Shown: positions 7,518 through 16,813 of the stretch, piece by piece
Layout of the letters: every line of letters begins with the position of its first letter
Position numbering within the stretch: position 1 is the first letter of the stretch
From: Hungatella sp.
GTDB taxonomy: Bacteria; Bacillota; Clostridia; Lachnospirales; Lachnospiraceae
NCBI GenBank assembly: GCA_022792815.1
Contig: JAAWBS010000016.1
Location: 1 to 64,000 of the forward strand
Length of the DNA stretch: 64,000 bases
Direction: 5' to 3'
The notes under the pieces: model-generated
What the model was told of the DNA's origin: nothing
What the model saw: the letters and a program-made list of their open reading frames with translations, nothing else
The model's database searches: none
Program-made: the position numbers and the translations under genes

Positions 7518-8357
7518 ATGAAACTGATCACTCTTAACACCCACAGTCTGGCCGAGCCGGACTATGAAAACAAGCTTCATCTTTTTGCCGACTTAATCCT
7601 CAGGGAGAGGCCTGACGTCCTGGCCCTCCAGGAGGTAAACCAGACCATGGCAGCGGAGGCAGTGTCAGTGCCGAAAGACTTAGGCTTTCACTCCTGTCCA
7701 GGCCTGAATGTTCCCGTACGGTCCGACAACCACGCCTTTCGCCTGGCCAAGCTTTTCAGAGAGGCAGGCCTTGCCTGCCATTGGACCTGGGCTCCGGTTA
7801 AGGTGGGATATGAGATCTATGAGGAGGGGCTGGCCCTGTTTTCCCGCTTGCCCGTCGAAGACACAAGACAGTTTTTCATCAGCAGGAGCCGGTCATTTTC
7901 CAACTGGAAGACCCGGAAGATGGTGGGGATCCTGGCGGGGGGCCAGTGGTTCTACAGCGTCCACATGGGATGGTGGAAAGATGAGGAGGAACCCTTTGCC
8001 CTCCAATGGGACCGGGCTTTGGAAGAACTTGAGACACACAGACAAGACCATATGCCCATGTGGGTCATGGGAGATTTTAACAGCCCCTGCGGCGTGGAAG
8101 GGGAGGGGTATGGGTATGTCAGGCGGTCAGGATGGCAGGACACCTACGACCTGGCAGCCCGAAGAGACAGCGGAATCACCGTGGGCAAGGTCATCGACGG
8201 CTGGAGGGAAGAGGGGGCGCACCAGGCCGGGATGAGGATTGACTATATCTGGTGCGACAGGCCGGTAAAGGTCTGTTCGTCCCAGGTGATCTGCAACGGG
8301 ATTCACAGTCCCGTGGTCTCCGACCACTATGGGATTATGATCACAACAGAATCGTGA
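7518..8357 (+). CDS. mapP: Endonuclease/exonuclease/phosphatase-fold enzyme, probable maltose 6'-phosphate phosphatase
   Basis: A 279-residue cytoplasmic metal-dependent phosphatase. EEP-family motifs are 'LITLNTHS' at the start, 'DVLALQEVNQ' (metal Glu), 'SVHMGWW', 'WVMGDFNSP' (catalytic Asp-Asn) and a C-terminal 'IDYIW...SDHYG' with the catalytic His. Its place between a maltose-type PTS and malQ matches MapP of lactic acid bacteria and enterococci, which frees maltose from the maltose-6'-phosphate made by the PTS. The substrate is inferred from context. The ATG at 7518 is preferred because MKLITLNTHS is the usual family start; an upstream in-frame ATG at 7458 overlaps the PTS gene end. Confidence 0.78.
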   Translation: MKLITLNTHSLAEPDYENKLHLFADLILRERPDVLALQEVNQTMAAEAVSVPKDLGFHSCPGLNVPVRSDNHAFRLAKLFREAGLACHWTWAPVKVGYEIYEEGLALFSRLPVEDTRQFFISRSRSFSNWKTRKMVGILAGGQWFYSVHMGWWKDEEEPFALQWDRALEELETHRQDHMPMWVMGDFNSPCGVEGEGYGYVRRSGWQDTYDLAARRDSGITVGKVIDGWREEGAHQAGMRIDYIWCDRPVKVCSSQVICNGIHSPVVSDHYGIMITTES

Positions 8358-8375
8358 GAAGGGAAGGAAGAGAAT

Positions 8376-9905
8376 ATGAATCGAGCAGCAGGGATTTTAT
8401 TGCCTATCACCAGTCTGCCGTCCAGATACGGCGTCGGATGTTTCTCTCAAAGTGCTTATGACTTTGTGGACTGGCTGAAAAAGGCGGGACAGTGTTACTG
8501 GCAGATTCTGCCGCTGGTGCCTACCAGCTTTGGGGACTCGCCATACCAGTCATTTTCCACTTATGCGGGCAATCCCTATTTCATCAGCCTGGAAGAGCTG
8601 ATCCACGAGGGTGTCCTGACGGAGGAGGAGTGCGGGGAAGCGGATTTTGGAGACGACCCGCGGGATATTGACTACGAGAAACTGTATCTGGGCCGCTATC
8701 CGCTCCTGAGAAAAGCCTATGAGCGCAGCCGTGTCAGCGAGAATCAGGATTATCTGCGGTTTGTGGAGGACAATGGGTGGTGGTTAAAGGACTATGCCCT
8801 GTTTATGGCGGTGAAAGAGCGGTTTGAGGGGAAACCATGGACAGAGTGGGCCGAGGACATCCGCTTAAGATGGGCCAATGCCATGGATTACTACCAAAAG
8901 GAGCTGTACTTTGACATCGAGTTCCACCAGTATCTCCAGTACCTGTTTCACAGACAGTGGACCAGGCTGAAAGCCTATGCCAATGACAACGGGGTGAAGA
9001 TCATCGGTGATATCCCCATCTATGTGGCCATGGACAGCGCAGATGCCTGGGCGCGGCCGGAGCTGTTCTGGTTGGACGAGAACAATATGCCCATAGCGGT
9101 GGCAGGGTGTCCGCCGGACGGATTTGCCGCCGAAGGTCAGCTGTGGGGCAACCCTCTGTACCGGTGGGAGTACCACGAGAGCACCGGATACCAGTGGTGG
9201 ATGGAGCGGTTGAGATACTGCTTTAAGATGTACGATGTGGTGCGCATCGATCATTTCCGGGGCTTTGACGAGTACTATTCCATCCCGTACGGGGAGAAGA
9301 CCGCCGTGGGCGGAGCATGGAAGAAGGGGCCTGGAATCGGCCTGTTTCGCCGGATGAAGGAGGTGCTGGGGGAACGGGAGGTCATCGCCGAGGACCTGGG
9401 CTATGTGACGGACACGGTGAGAAAGCTGGTGGAGGACAGCGGATTTCCGGGGATGAAGGTGTTGGAGTTTGCCTTTGACTCCAGGGACACCGGCAGCGCC
9501 GGGGACTACCTTCCCCACAATTACACGGAGAACTGTGTGGCTTACACGGGTACTCATGACAATGAGACACTGGTCGGGTGGTTTGAGAGCATCAGCCGGG
9601 AGGAGATGGCCATGGTAAGAGAGTACCTCTGTGACCAGTATACCCCGAGAAAGTACTTATATAAGCCATTGATCAGCCTGATCATGAGGAGCAGGGCAAA
9701 GCTGTGCGTGATCCCCATGCAGGATTATCTGGGGTATGACAATTCCTGCCGCATGAACCGCCCATCCACTGTGGGGATCAACTGGAAATGGAGGATCACA
9801 GACAGGGAGCTGACGGGGGAGCTTCAGAGAGAAATCTACGACACGGCCAGGCGGTATGGAAGGCTGGCATGGCAGTGGCACGACGAGACAGGGGACAACG
9901 AGTAG
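8376..9905 (+). CDS. malQ: 4-alpha-glucanotransferase (amylomaltase, GH77)
   Basis: Transfers glucan chains between maltodextrins and releases glucose; with maltose it makes longer dextrins. The 509-residue GH77 protein begins 'RAAGILLPITSLPSRYGVG'. The catalytic set is visible: nucleophile Asp292 in 'VVRIDHFRGF', acid/base Glu339 in 'VIAEDLGYVT', and Asp395 in 'GTHDNET'. The length is that of the compact bacterial type. It is third in the operon, 18 bases after the phosphatase, and is closed by a bidirectional terminator. It would consume the maltose released by the MapP-like enzyme. Confidence 0.95.
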   Translation: MNRAAGILLPITSLPSRYGVGCFSQSAYDFVDWLKKAGQCYWQILPLVPTSFGDSPYQSFSTYAGNPYFISLEELIHEGVLTEEECGEADFGDDPRDIDYEKLYLGRYPLLRKAYERSRVSENQDYLRFVEDNGWWLKDYALFMAVKERFEGKPWTEWAEDIRLRWANAMDYYQKELYFDIEFHQYLQYLFHRQWTRLKAYANDNGVKIIGDIPIYVAMDSADAWARPELFWLDENNMPIAVAGCPPDGFAAEGQLWGNPLYRWEYHESTGYQWWMERLRYCFKMYDVVRIDHFRGFDEYYSIPYGEKTAVGGAWKKGPGIGLFRRMKEVLGEREVIAEDLGYVTDTVRKLVEDSGFPGMKVLEFAFDSRDTGSAGDYLPHNYTENCVAYTGTHDNETLVGWFESISREEMAMVREYLCDQYTPRKYLYKPLISLIMRSRAKLCVIPMQDYLGYDNSCRMNRPSTVGINWKWRITDRELTGELQREIYDTARRYGRLAWQWHDETGDNE

Positions 9906-9941
9906 AAAAAGCAGCGGAAATTCTTATAGAGAAAGAAAAAA

Positions 9942-9970
9942 GGCAGGCGTCTGCGGGACGCCTGTCTTTG
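9942..9970. terminator. Bidirectional terminator between malQ and rubrerythrin
   Basis: GGCAGGCGTC at 9942-9951, loop TGCGG, GACGCCTGTC at 9957-9966. An A-rich run precedes it and a T-rich run follows, so it can serve malQ on the plus strand and the rubrerythrin on the minus strand. Confidence 0.8.
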
Positions 9971-9979
9971 TCTCTTCTC

Positions 9980-10522
9980 TTAGCCGAAGTATCTCTTCAG
10001 CAGTCCGGCAAATGCCTTGCCGTGTCTGGCCTCATCTCTTGCCATCTCGTGAACGGTGTCATGGATCGCATCCAGATTAGCGGCTTTTGCCCTCTTAGCC
10101 AGGTCGAACTTGCCTGCGGTAGCGCCGTTCTCGGCGGCAACTCTCTTCTCCAGGTTCTCCTTGGTGGAGGAGCTTACGCACTCGCCCAGAAGCTCTGCGA
10201 ACTTGGCAGCATGCTCAGCCTCTTCGTAGGCAGCCTTCTCCCAGTACAGACCGATCTCAGGATAACCTTCTCTGTGGGCAACTCTCGCCATAGCCAAGTA
10301 CATACCGACCTCAGAGCACTCACCCTCAAAGTTGGCTCTTAAGTCAGCCAGAATATCCTCGGAAACACCCTGAGCAACGCCGACTACGTGCTCGGCAGCC
10401 CATGCCATCTCGCCCTTCTGCTCCTCAAACTTGGAAGCCGGAACGTGGCACTGTGGGCACTCTGTGGGAGGAGTGTCTCCCTCATGAACATAACCGCATA
10501 CTGTACAAACCCATTTCTTCAT
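9980..10522 (-). CDS. Reverse rubrerythrin (peroxide-reducing di-iron protein)
   Basis: A 180-residue cytoplasmic enzyme that reduces hydrogen peroxide with electrons from NADH through redox partners. The rubredoxin domain is at the N-terminus (Cys6, Cys9, Cys22, Cys25; CxxC pairs) and the ferritin-like di-iron domain follows with '[17 protein letters not shown]', '[16 protein letters not shown]' and '[14 protein letters not shown]'. This is the domain order of reverse rubrerythrin, opposite to classical rubrerythrin. The perR gene lies just upstream, and a symmetric AGTAA/TTACT element precedes the gene, in line with the PerR control known in clostridia. Confidence 0.93.
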   Translation of the reverse strand: MKKWVCTVCGYVHEGDTPPTECPQCHVPASKFEEQKGEMAWAAEHVVGVAQGVSEDILADLRANFEGECSEVGMYLAMARVAHREGYPEIGLYWEKAAYEEAEHAAKFAELLGECVSSSTKENLEKRVAAENGATAGKFDLAKRAKAANLDAIHDTVHEMARDEARHGKAFAGLLKRYFG

Positions 10523-10584
10523 AATGATGTCTCCTTTTCTTTCTATAAAATTATTTTGTTGCTGTTCCTGGCTAAATCAATAAT

Positions 10585-10597
10585 AGTAATTGTTACT
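10585..10597. promoter_or_regulatory. Candidate PerR box upstream of the rubrerythrin gene
   Basis: AGTAA-TTG-TTACT is a perfect 5-bp inverted repeat, preceded by AATAAT. A related AATAATAGTTACTG stretch is at 11056-11069, just upstream of perR. The shared AATAATAG...TTACTG pattern ahead of both genes suggests one regulator, most likely PerR itself. Confidence 0.45.
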
Positions 10598-10635
10598 GAT
10601 ATGACTTTATCACAGCCTTGTCTTTTTGTCAAGAG

Positions 10636-11031
10636 TTATTGAGAAAAATTTTTAAGACATTCCTGGCAGAGGCCGTAAAAGTAGGTGAAGTGGCTGTCGA
10701 TGCGGCCGCAGCAGCAGCGCTGGGCTTCCTCGTCCAATCGGGAGGAAGGCTCTAAGGGCAGGTCCGTGACGCTGCCGCACTCCCTGCACACGAAATGATA
10801 GTGAGGGCTTAAGTCTGCATCGAACCGGTCCGGCCCGTATCCGCAGCTCAGCTTTCGAACCTCTCCCAATTCCACCAGGAGATTCAGATTCCGATACACA
10901 GTGCCCAGGCTGATATTCGGGTATTCTTCGCGGATGCTCAGATACACATGGTCAGCAGTGGGGTGATCTCTCCGCCCCATTAGACAGGACTTGATCGACT
11001 CCCTCTGTCTGCTGTACTTTAATACTTTCAT
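10636..11031 (-). CDS. perR: Fur-family regulator, PerR type
   Basis: A 131-residue metal-dependent repressor. The winged helix includes 'ISLGTVYRNLNLLVELGEV'. The dimer domain has 'FDADLSPHYHFVCRECG' and the structural zinc site Cys82, Cys85, Cys122 and Cys125. The gene context, immediately upstream of a reverse rubrerythrin and in the same direction, points to PerR rather than Fur or Zur. In the PerR group metal-catalysed His oxidation relieves repression. A possible operator also precedes this gene, suggesting autoregulation. The assignment to PerR is by context and overall likeness, as regulatory-site residues alone do not decide it. Confidence 0.82.
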   Translation of the reverse strand: MKVLKYSRQRESIKSCLMGRRDHPTADHVYLSIREEYPNISLGTVYRNLNLLVELGEVRKLSCGYGPDRFDADLSPHYHFVCRECGSVTDLPLEPSSRLDEEAQRCCCGRIDSHFTYFYGLCQECLKNFSQ

Positions 11032-11099
11032 TGCAGACTCCTGTTAAAATAAAAATAATAATAGTTACTGTTTTATTTTATCAGAATCTTTTTTTCCTG

Positions 11100-12041
11100 T
11101 CAAGAACAAGTAGCTTTGGCAATTTGTATGAATTCTCTGGTGGCCTGTGACATATAATGGCCTTTGTGGTAGCCGATTCCCAGGACGCCGTGGGCCTTTG
11201 GGGAGTCCAGGTGGTAGAATCCGGCATGGCAGAAGCTGCCGGTCTGACCCTTCCAGTCTCCCTGCCCGGACATGAACATCTTGGGGTAAAAAGTGATGCC
11301 CATACCTTTCAGAGACAGCGCCAGGACCGTCTCGATGTTTTCGGTCTCCAGAGTGATCTTGGGGGTGATGCCAGCCTCGGCGAACATCTCGTCGGCCAGA
11401 GTGCGGATCCGGTTGCCGGGTTTGATCAGGAGGAAGGGACACTCTTTTACCAGGGACAGATCCGCGCTCTGGGCCAGCTGTCTCCTCAGCCGTTCGGATT
11501 CACCGGGATAGGATCGTTCCAGAACCGAGTCGGGGACCACCAGAAGGATCTCCTCTTCACAGATGGGGACCGTCTCCACATCCTCTACCCGAAAGGGCAG
11601 CAGTCCGATGATCAGATCTACATCCCCGTGGAGCAGGTCTGCATCCAGCTCGGTGGAGTTGCCTTCTTTTAAGTGGAGTTCGATGCCGGGAAAGCGTTCT
11701 TTGTAAAGGGGAAGGATCTCGGGCAGGATCCTGCGGCCTCTGGTGTGAGACATCCCGATAGTCAGCTGTCCTTTGGTGAAATCCTTGATGTCCGCGATCT
11801 CGTGGTAGGTCTCCTCCCTCAGAGCCAGCATCTGACGGGCCCGCTCTTTCAAGATCTGTCCGGCATAGGTCAGAGTCAGGGGCATGGACCGGTTGAAGAG
11901 GGCGATGCCGAATTCTTTCTCCATGTTGGAGATGTGGTTGCTTAGGGACTGCTGGGAGATATACAGCCGTTTGGCGGCTTTGGTAAAATTAAGCTCTTCC
12001 GCGGCCACCAGAAAGTACTCCAGGTTTAAAAAGTTGATCAT
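11100..12041 (-). CDS. LysR-family transcriptional regulator
   Basis: A 313-residue DNA-binding regulator. The N-terminal winged helix-turn-helix 'EELNFTKAAKRLYISQQSLSNHISNMEKEFG' region covers about residues 15-45, followed by a linker helix and the two-lobed effector domain ('LTIGMSHTRGRRILPEILP' onwards). The start ATG overlaps the stop of the upstream PHP hydrolase gene by four bases (ATGA), so the two are co-transcribed and translationally coupled. The effector and target are not visible; the coupled hydrolase is a candidate target product. Confidence 0.9.
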   Translation of the reverse strand: MINFLNLEYFLVAAEELNFTKAAKRLYISQQSLSNHISNMEKEFGIALFNRSMPLTLTYAGQILKERARQMLALREETYHEIADIKDFTKGQLTIGMSHTRGRRILPEILPLYKERFPGIELHLKEGNSTELDADLLHGDVDLIIGLLPFRVEDVETVPICEEEILLVVPDSVLERSYPGESERLRRQLAQSADLSLVKECPFLLIKPGNRIRTLADEMFAEAGITPKITLETENIETVLALSLKGMGITFYPKMFMSGQGDWKGQTGSFCHAGFYHLDSPKAHGVLGIGYHKGHYMSQATREFIQIAKATCS

Positions 12042-12781
12042 GACAGGTCCTCAGCCTCCCCTGTTTCACCAAGGATGGGAAGATACCGTGCCAGTTTCTC
12101 CTCGGATGTGTTGACCACCAGCTCCTGGGGGAAACGGATCTCATCCAGGAGGGCGAGGGCCCTCTTGTGGTTGCCCGCATCCGCGGCGCTGTGGGCGTCG
12201 CTTCCTATAATAATGGAAACCTGATAGCGGACGCACAGATCCAGCATGGTCAGGTAGCAGTCTTTAGCGCCTTTCCGGGCCGACAGAGGGTGGAAGGAGC
12301 TGTTGTTGACTTCCAAAAGTTTGTGGTGGCAGGCCGCCGCAGCCACTAAGGTGTCATAGTCCACCGGGTATCGGCCGTCGTCCGGATGCCCGATGATATG
12401 GATGAAGGGGTTTTCTATAGCTCCCAGGAGAGCGGAGGTGTTCTGGGCAGCGGTTCCGGGAGTCAGGCAGGGGGGATGGAGGCTGGCAATGGCATAGTCC
12501 AGACGGCCTAAGAGGGACTCTCTTAAGTCCACATGGCCCTCAAAGTCCACGATGTTCAGCTCGCAGCCCATGAGAAGCCGGATGCCGTACAGGTGTCTCG
12601 GAATCGCCTTGAAGTTGGAGAAATAGAATTCGTGGCAGGTACCGGGCATGGAAGGGGCGTGATCGCTGGATCCGAACACCTTCATGCCGGCTTTGGCGCC
12701 GGCCTGGACCATCTCGTAGAGTGTGTTGTAGGCATGGCCGCTGGCGCTGGTGTGAGTGTGAAGATCGATGATATCATTCAT
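12038..12781 (-). CDS. PHP-domain metal-dependent phosphoesterase (YcdX-like)
   Basis: A 247-residue hydrolase of the polymerase-and-histidinol-phosphatase fold. Metal-ligand motifs are 'DLHTHTSASGHA' at the N-terminus, 'GSSDHAPSM', 'MGCELNI', 'IIGHPDDG' and 'IIGSDAHSA' near the end. Family members remove phosphate from small phosphoesters; the natural substrate here is unknown. The start at 12781 gives the family's usual 'MNDIIDLHTH' beginning; a longer in-frame start at 12832 lacks a good ribosome site. It is the first gene of a two-gene unit with the LysR gene. Confidence 0.87.
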   Translation of the reverse strand: MNDIIDLHTHTSASGHAYNTLYEMVQAGAKAGMKVFGSSDHAPSMPGTCHEFYFSNFKAIPRHLYGIRLLMGCELNIVDFEGHVDLRESLLGRLDYAIASLHPPCLTPGTAAQNTSALLGAIENPFIHIIGHPDDGRYPVDYDTLVAAAACHHKLLEVNNSSFHPLSARKGAKDCYLTMLDLCVRYQVSIIIGSDAHSAADAGNHKRALALLDEIRFPQELVVNTSEEKLARYLPILGETGEAEDLS

Positions 12782-12883
12782 AATCGGCTCTCTTTTCTGT
12801 GTATACTTTGTGTTTTCTTCAATATAACACATTTTTTTCGAGAAAACTATAAAAATTATTATGTAGAATAGGAAAAAATATAG

Positions 12884-12889
12884 TATAAT
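12884..12889 (+). promoter_or_regulatory. -10 element upstream of the S1-domain gene
   Basis: TATAAT at 12884-12889 lies 36 bases before the start codon in a very AT-rich stretch. The -35 region (ATGTAG at 12861-12866) is weak. Position and composition still make this the likely promoter. Confidence 0.4.
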
Positions 12890-12922
12890 AGAAAGGATAG
12901 AATTAATTTACAGGAGGATTAC

Positions 12923-13711
12923 ATGATGAGTGAAGAATTAAAGAGAGAAGAAATCCAGGAAACTGTCGCAGAGACCGCCGAGGAGACGAAGGCTTCCCAG
13001 CCCGCAGAATCCATGGACGATTATGCCAACGAGCTGGAGGAGTCTTACAAGGCTTTTGACGAGCGCCGCAATCAGACCTATGTGCCGGAGGGCTCCCCGG
13101 ATGCGGAGAAGTGGGAGGAGGTCCGTCAGATGCAGGCCGACAAGGCTGTGGTGAAGGTAAAGGTGAAGGAGATCGTCAAAGGCGGAGCCATCGCCTATTT
13201 CAATGAGCTGCAGGCATTTATCCCGGCTTCTCAGCTGGCATTGGGGTATGTGGAGAATCTGGAGGAGTGGGTCGGAAAGTACATCGAGGCCTACATCATC
13301 ACCGCGGACCCGGAGAAGAAACGCCTGGTTCTGTCTGCCAAGGAGCTTTTGAAGGAGCGCAGGGACGCAGAGCGTCAGGCGAAGGCGGCTTCCTACAAAG
13401 CCGGGGATATCGTGGAGGGCACCGTCGACAGCTTGAAAGACTACGGCGCATTTGTCAACTTGGAGGGAGGCGTGTCCGGCCTGCTCCATGTGTCCCAGAT
13501 CAGCAGTCAGAGGATCAAACATCCGGGTGTGGTGCTGAAAGAGGGTCAGAAGGTAAAAGTGAAGATCCGCTCCGTGGACAACGGCAAGATCAGCCTGACC
13601 ATGAAGGAGTTGGAGAGTACAGAGGCGAAGGAGGCGGAGCATTTCGAGTATAAGAGTTCCGGTGAAGTGTACACAGGGCTGGGGGATCTGCTGAAAGGAC
13701 TGAAATTATAG
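12923..13711 (+). CDS. S1 RNA-binding domain protein (short RpsA-like)
   Basis: A 262-residue protein with an acidic N-terminal 50 residues and then two S1/OB-fold domains, about 70-135 ('VVKVKVKEIVKGGAIAYF...FIPASQL') and 150-220 ('GDIVEGTVDSLKDYGAFVNL...GLLHVSQIS'). Gram-positive two-domain forms are called ribosomal protein S1 homologues, though they probably act as general RNA or ribosome-associated factors. The short C-terminal tail ends 'GDLLKGLKL'. AGGAGG at 12912-12917 suits ATG 12923 (5 bases) or 12926 (8 bases). A small alarmone synthetase gene follows 23 bases on, so growth-rate or stress-linked co-expression is likely. Confidence 0.88.
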   Translation: MMSEELKREEIQETVAETAEETKASQPAESMDDYANELEESYKAFDERRNQTYVPEGSPDAEKWEEVRQMQADKAVVKVKVKEIVKGGAIAYFNELQAFIPASQLALGYVENLEEWVGKYIEAYIITADPEKKRLVLSAKELLKERRDAERQAKAASYKAGDIVEGTVDSLKDYGAFVNLEGGVSGLLHVSQISSQRIKHPGVVLKEGQKVKVKIRSVDNGKISLTMKELESTEAKEAEHFEYKSSGEVYTGLGDLLKGLKL

Positions 13712-13734
13712 GTATCTCGAGGAGGAGGGATAAG

Positions 13735-14388
13735 ATGGACCATATCCCCAAGAAATATGATCAGTTGGAGCAGTGGAACTCCTTGATGTTTTTGTACAGC
13801 TCGGCATTAAAGGAGATCAATGTTAAGATCGAGATTCTGAATAATGAGTTTGTCCATATCCACAACTATACGCCCATCGAACACGTGAAGAGCCGGTTAA
13901 AGAGTGCGGAGAGCATCGTAAAGAAACTGAAAAGGCATAATTATGAAGTAAATATCTCCAACATGGCGGAGAGAGTCAGCGACATCGCCGGAATCCGCAT
14001 CATCTGTTCCTTCACATCGGACATCTATCTGATCGCGGATATGATATCCAAACAGAGCGATGTGACGGTTCTCTACGTGAAGGATTATATCAGAAGCCCG
14101 AAACCTAACGGATACAAAAGCTATCACATGGTGGTCACCATACCGGTCTATCTCTCGGACGGACCGGTGGAGACCAAGGTGGAGATTCAGATCCGGACTG
14201 TGGCTATGGATTTCTGGGCCAGCTTGGAACATAAGATCTACTATAAGTTCGAGGGAGAGGGTCCGGCTTACCTTCAGGAGGAGCTGAAAGCATGTGCAGA
14301 TATGGTGGATATGCTGGATGCCAAGATGTATCTGCTCAACAAGGCGATTTTGGCCTGGAACAGTCAGAGAGAGCAGAGAGACGCGTAG
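13735..14388 (+). CDS. Small alarmone synthetase (RelA/SpoT-domain GTP pyrophosphokinase, RelQ/YjbM-like)
   Basis: Makes (p)ppGpp by moving pyrophosphate from ATP to GTP or GDP. The 217-residue chain holds one RelA/SpoT synthetase domain: 'HVKSRLKSAESIVKKLKR', 'RVSDIAGIRIICSF', 'KDYIRSPKPNGYKSYHMVV' (the GTP-binding Tyr loop) and 'VEIQIRTVAMDFWASLEHKI' with the catalytic Glu. There is no HD hydrolase, TGS or ACT domain, so it is a stand-alone synthetase. AGGAGGAGGG is upstream. It sits between the S1 gene and a membrane GDPD gene in one tight run. Confidence 0.93.
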   Translation: MDHIPKKYDQLEQWNSLMFLYSSALKEINVKIEILNNEFVHIHNYTPIEHVKSRLKSAESIVKKLKRHNYEVNISNMAERVSDIAGIRIICSFTSDIYLIADMISKQSDVTVLYVKDYIRSPKPNGYKSYHMVVTIPVYLSDGPVETKVEIQIRTVAMDFWASLEHKIYYKFEGEGPAYLQEELKACADMVDMLDAKMYLLNKAILAWNSQREQRDA

Positions 14389-14391
14389 GGT

Positions 14392-16188
14392 ATGAGAAGG
14401 ATACTGGGTGATACCGGACAGATGCTCCGGTTTAATTGGAAAAATCTCATGTTATTCCATGTGGGATATCGGCTGGCAGCTGCAGCAGTCTATGTGCAGC
14501 TGCTGGGCTTTTCTATGGAATTTTCCCTGAGAAGGGCGGGTTACAGCTATCTGACTCTGGAAAATGCAGCCAGGTATTTCTTAAGCCCCTGGACTCTCCC
14601 TCTGCTGGCCCTGCTGGCTGCGGTCGGACTTGTGCTTCTGATGGTGGAGGCGGGAGGTCTGACCGCAGCTTTCTCGTCCAGCATTTATTCTCTTAAGATG
14701 ACGCCTCTTGAGATCTTGACCCAGGGGATCCGCAGCAGTGCCCAGCAGATTGAACGGAAAAACTTCGGCCTGTTCGCGGTGGTGGCAGCGGATTTTTTTG
14801 TGTTGAATCTGGTGTGTATCTACCGGACGCTGACCCACGTAAAGCCGGTCAATTTCGTGATCCGGGAGCTGTCAGGCCGCCCGTTTCTGTACCCTGCGGT
14901 GATTTTTTTTACGTTCCTCTGCATCGCCGCGGTGATTCCTGTGTATTATGTGTTCCATGAATGCATGATCGAGCAGAAATGTTACCGGGACGGGAAGATA
15001 AGGAGCAGAGAGCTTCTTAAGGGCAGGTATGTACAGACGGTGATGAGAGTGGTGTGTCCCCAGATTTTCCTCATCGGCGCGGCGGCAGCGGTCTATGGGG
15101 CGCTGGTGGTGGTGATGGCCGTGTTCGCCGTGGTTTTTGTGCAGAGGGATCTGCAGACTGCGTTTCTTCTGCGGGCCGCGGACTGGGGAGAGTGGGTGGT
15201 GATGGCGGGTGTAAGCCTGATATCCGCCCCGGTGTATTTTGCAGGCCTGACGGTTCAGTATTATCGGTACGGGCATAACCAGATTGGAAGAGAACAGTTT
15301 TTTGCTGTGAGAAGCGGCGGACTTTCCAGGAGACACGGCCTGCTGATCCTGGCTTTTGCCGGGCTTGCAGGAGGCTTAGGGCTTTTAGACGGAGCCCTCA
15401 ACGGCAGCTTCCTGGCCAGCTCCCTGGCGGTGCAGACGGAGATTACGGCTCACAGAGGAAGTTCTAAGACCGCTCCGGAGAACACACTGGCCGCCCTGGA
15501 GGCGGCGGTGGAGGAGATGGCGGACTGGGCGGAGATCGATGTGCAGGAGACTCTGGACGGGGTGGTGGTGGTGTGCCATGACTGGGATTTAAAAAGGGTC
15601 TGCGGTGTGGACAGACGCGTGTCTCAGCTGACATGGGAAGAATTGAAAAACCTGGACGCGGGAGCTTGGTTTTCCGTGGAGTACGCGGGGGAGGGAATCC
15701 CCTGTCTTCGAGATGCCATGGAGTATGCCAAGGGAAAGATCAAGCTGAATATTGAGATGAAGTACTCCGGTGCAGACAGTGAGCTTCCCGAGAAGGTACA
15801 GAGGCTGGTGGAAGAGTATGAGATGGAGGAACAGTGTATCCTCACCAGCACCAGTTTGGACTATTTAAAAAGGGTGAAGGAAAAGAATCCCCAGATCCGC
15901 ACCGGACATATCGTCCCTGCGGCCTATGGGAATTATGATATGGATGAGTGGGTGGATGTGATCAGCATCCGCTCCGGGTTCGTCTCCGAGAGTTTTATAA
16001 GAAGAGCCCATGAAAACGGAAAAACCGTCCACTCCTGGACGGTCAACGACAAAAAGGAGCTGGAGCGCATGCGGGTGCTGGGGGTGGACAATGTGATCAC
16101 CGACGTGCCCCTGCTGGCCCGGGAGATCCTGTATCGGGAGGAGGCTGCGGAGAGCCTTCTGGAATATCTGCGGATGATGTTCAGTTAG
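14392..16188 (+). CDS. Membrane glycerophosphodiester phosphodiesterase
   Basis: Hydrolyses glycerophosphodiesters to glycerol-3-phosphate and an alcohol. The 598-residue protein starts with about 340 residues containing several hydrophobic membrane segments. A C-terminal GDPD TIM barrel follows, with His354 in '[14 protein letters not shown]', Glu381/Asp383 in 'AEIDVQ' and His396 in 'VCHDWDL'. Two Gly/Trp-rich ends ('[11 protein letters not shown]') are typical of the family. Placing an N-terminal membrane domain before GDPD is a known Firmicutes arrangement. It starts 3 bases after the alarmone synthetase stop, so the two are translationally close. The phospholipid or teichoic acid substrate is not known. 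Confidence 0.9.
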   Translation: MRRILGDTGQMLRFNWKNLMLFHVGYRLAAAAVYVQLLGFSMEFSLRRAGYSYLTLENAARYFLSPWTLPLLALLAAVGLVLLMVEAGGLTAAFSSSIYSLKMTPLEILTQGIRSSAQQIERKNFGLFAVVAADFFVLNLVCIYRTLTHVKPVNFVIRELSGRPFLYPAVIFFTFLCIAAVIPVYYVFHECMIEQKCYRDGKIRSRELLKGRYVQTVMRVVCPQIFLIGAAAAVYGALVVVMAVFAVVFVQRDLQTAFLLRAADWGEWVVMAGVSLISAPVYFAGLTVQYYRYGHNQIGREQFFAVRSGGLSRRHGLLILAFAGLAGGLGLLDGALNGSFLASSLAVQTEITAHRGSSKTAPENTLAALEAAVEEMADWAEIDVQETLDGVVVVCHDWDLKRVCGVDRRVSQLTWEELKNLDAGAWFSVEYAGEGIPCLRDAMEYAKGKIKLNIEMKYSGADSELPEKVQRLVEEYEMEEQCILTSTSLDYLKRVKEKNPQIRTGHIVPAAYGNYDMDEWVDVISIRSGFVSESFIRRAHENGKTVHSWTVNDKKELERMRVLGVDNVITDVPLLAREILYREEAAESLLEYLRMMFS

Positions 16189-16213
16189 TGCAGAGAGACG
16201 AAAGGAGAACAGC

Positions 16214-16669
16214 ATGAGAGTCGTACTTCAAAGGGTGAGTCAGGCACAGGTGTCTGTGGACGGAGAGCAGACAGGAGCCATCGGACAGGGGGTTCTCCTG
16301 CTTTTGGGCGTGTCGGGGGAGGATACGGAGCAGACGGCGGACCGGATGGTGGACAAGATCTGCAGGCTTCGGATCTTTCCCGATGAGAACGGAAAGACCA
16401 ACCTGTCATTGGGGGATGTGGGAGGCGAGATTCTGGTGGTGAGTCAGTTTACCCTGTATGCGGATTGTAAAAAAGGGAACCGCCCCGGCTTCGTCAAGGC
16501 AGGGCCGCCTGATATGGCAGAGAGATTATATGAGTATGTGGTGGAGCGGTGCCGGCTCTATGCAGACAAGGTGGAGCACGGGATTTTCGGGGCGGACATG
16601 AAGGTATCCCTGGTCAACGACGGTCCTTTCACCCTGACTCTCGACAGCGAAGAGCTGCTGGGGAAGTGA
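16214..16669 (+). CDS. dtd: D-aminoacyl-tRNA deacylase
   Basis: Removes D-amino acids wrongly attached to tRNA. The 151-residue protein has both family signatures: '[17 protein letters not shown]' (about residues 77-93) and 'NDGPFT' (about 136-141), plus the typical '[17 protein letters not shown]' start. The length is normal. AAAGGAG lies upstream of the ATG. It follows the GDPD gene by 25 bases and probably ends this operon. Confidence 0.95.
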   Translation: MRVVLQRVSQAQVSVDGEQTGAIGQGVLLLLGVSGEDTEQTADRMVDKICRLRIFPDENGKTNLSLGDVGGEILVVSQFTLYADCKKGNRPGFVKAGPPDMAERLYEYVVERCRLYADKVEHGIFGADMKVSLVNDGPFTLTLDSEELLGK

Positions 16670-16746
16670 TTCTTTGGCCCGGGATAGGGGAATCTGAATT
16701 TTTTGTGAATTTGTCAGAATCTCTTTTTTTTCGGGAGAAGATGTGG

Positions 16747-16752
16747 TATACT
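16747..16752 (+). promoter_or_regulatory. Extended -10 promoter element before the FKBP lipoprotein gene
   Basis: TGG followed by TATACT (16744-16752) fits an extended -10. The T-rich stretch 17 bases upstream is a poor -35. It lies 61 bases before the ATG at 16814. Confidence 0.4.
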
Positions 16753-16813
16753 CACTCCTAGGCCTTTGGGCCCGGGAGAGAAAATCAATTTGAAGAAAGA
16801 AAAGGGATGTAAG

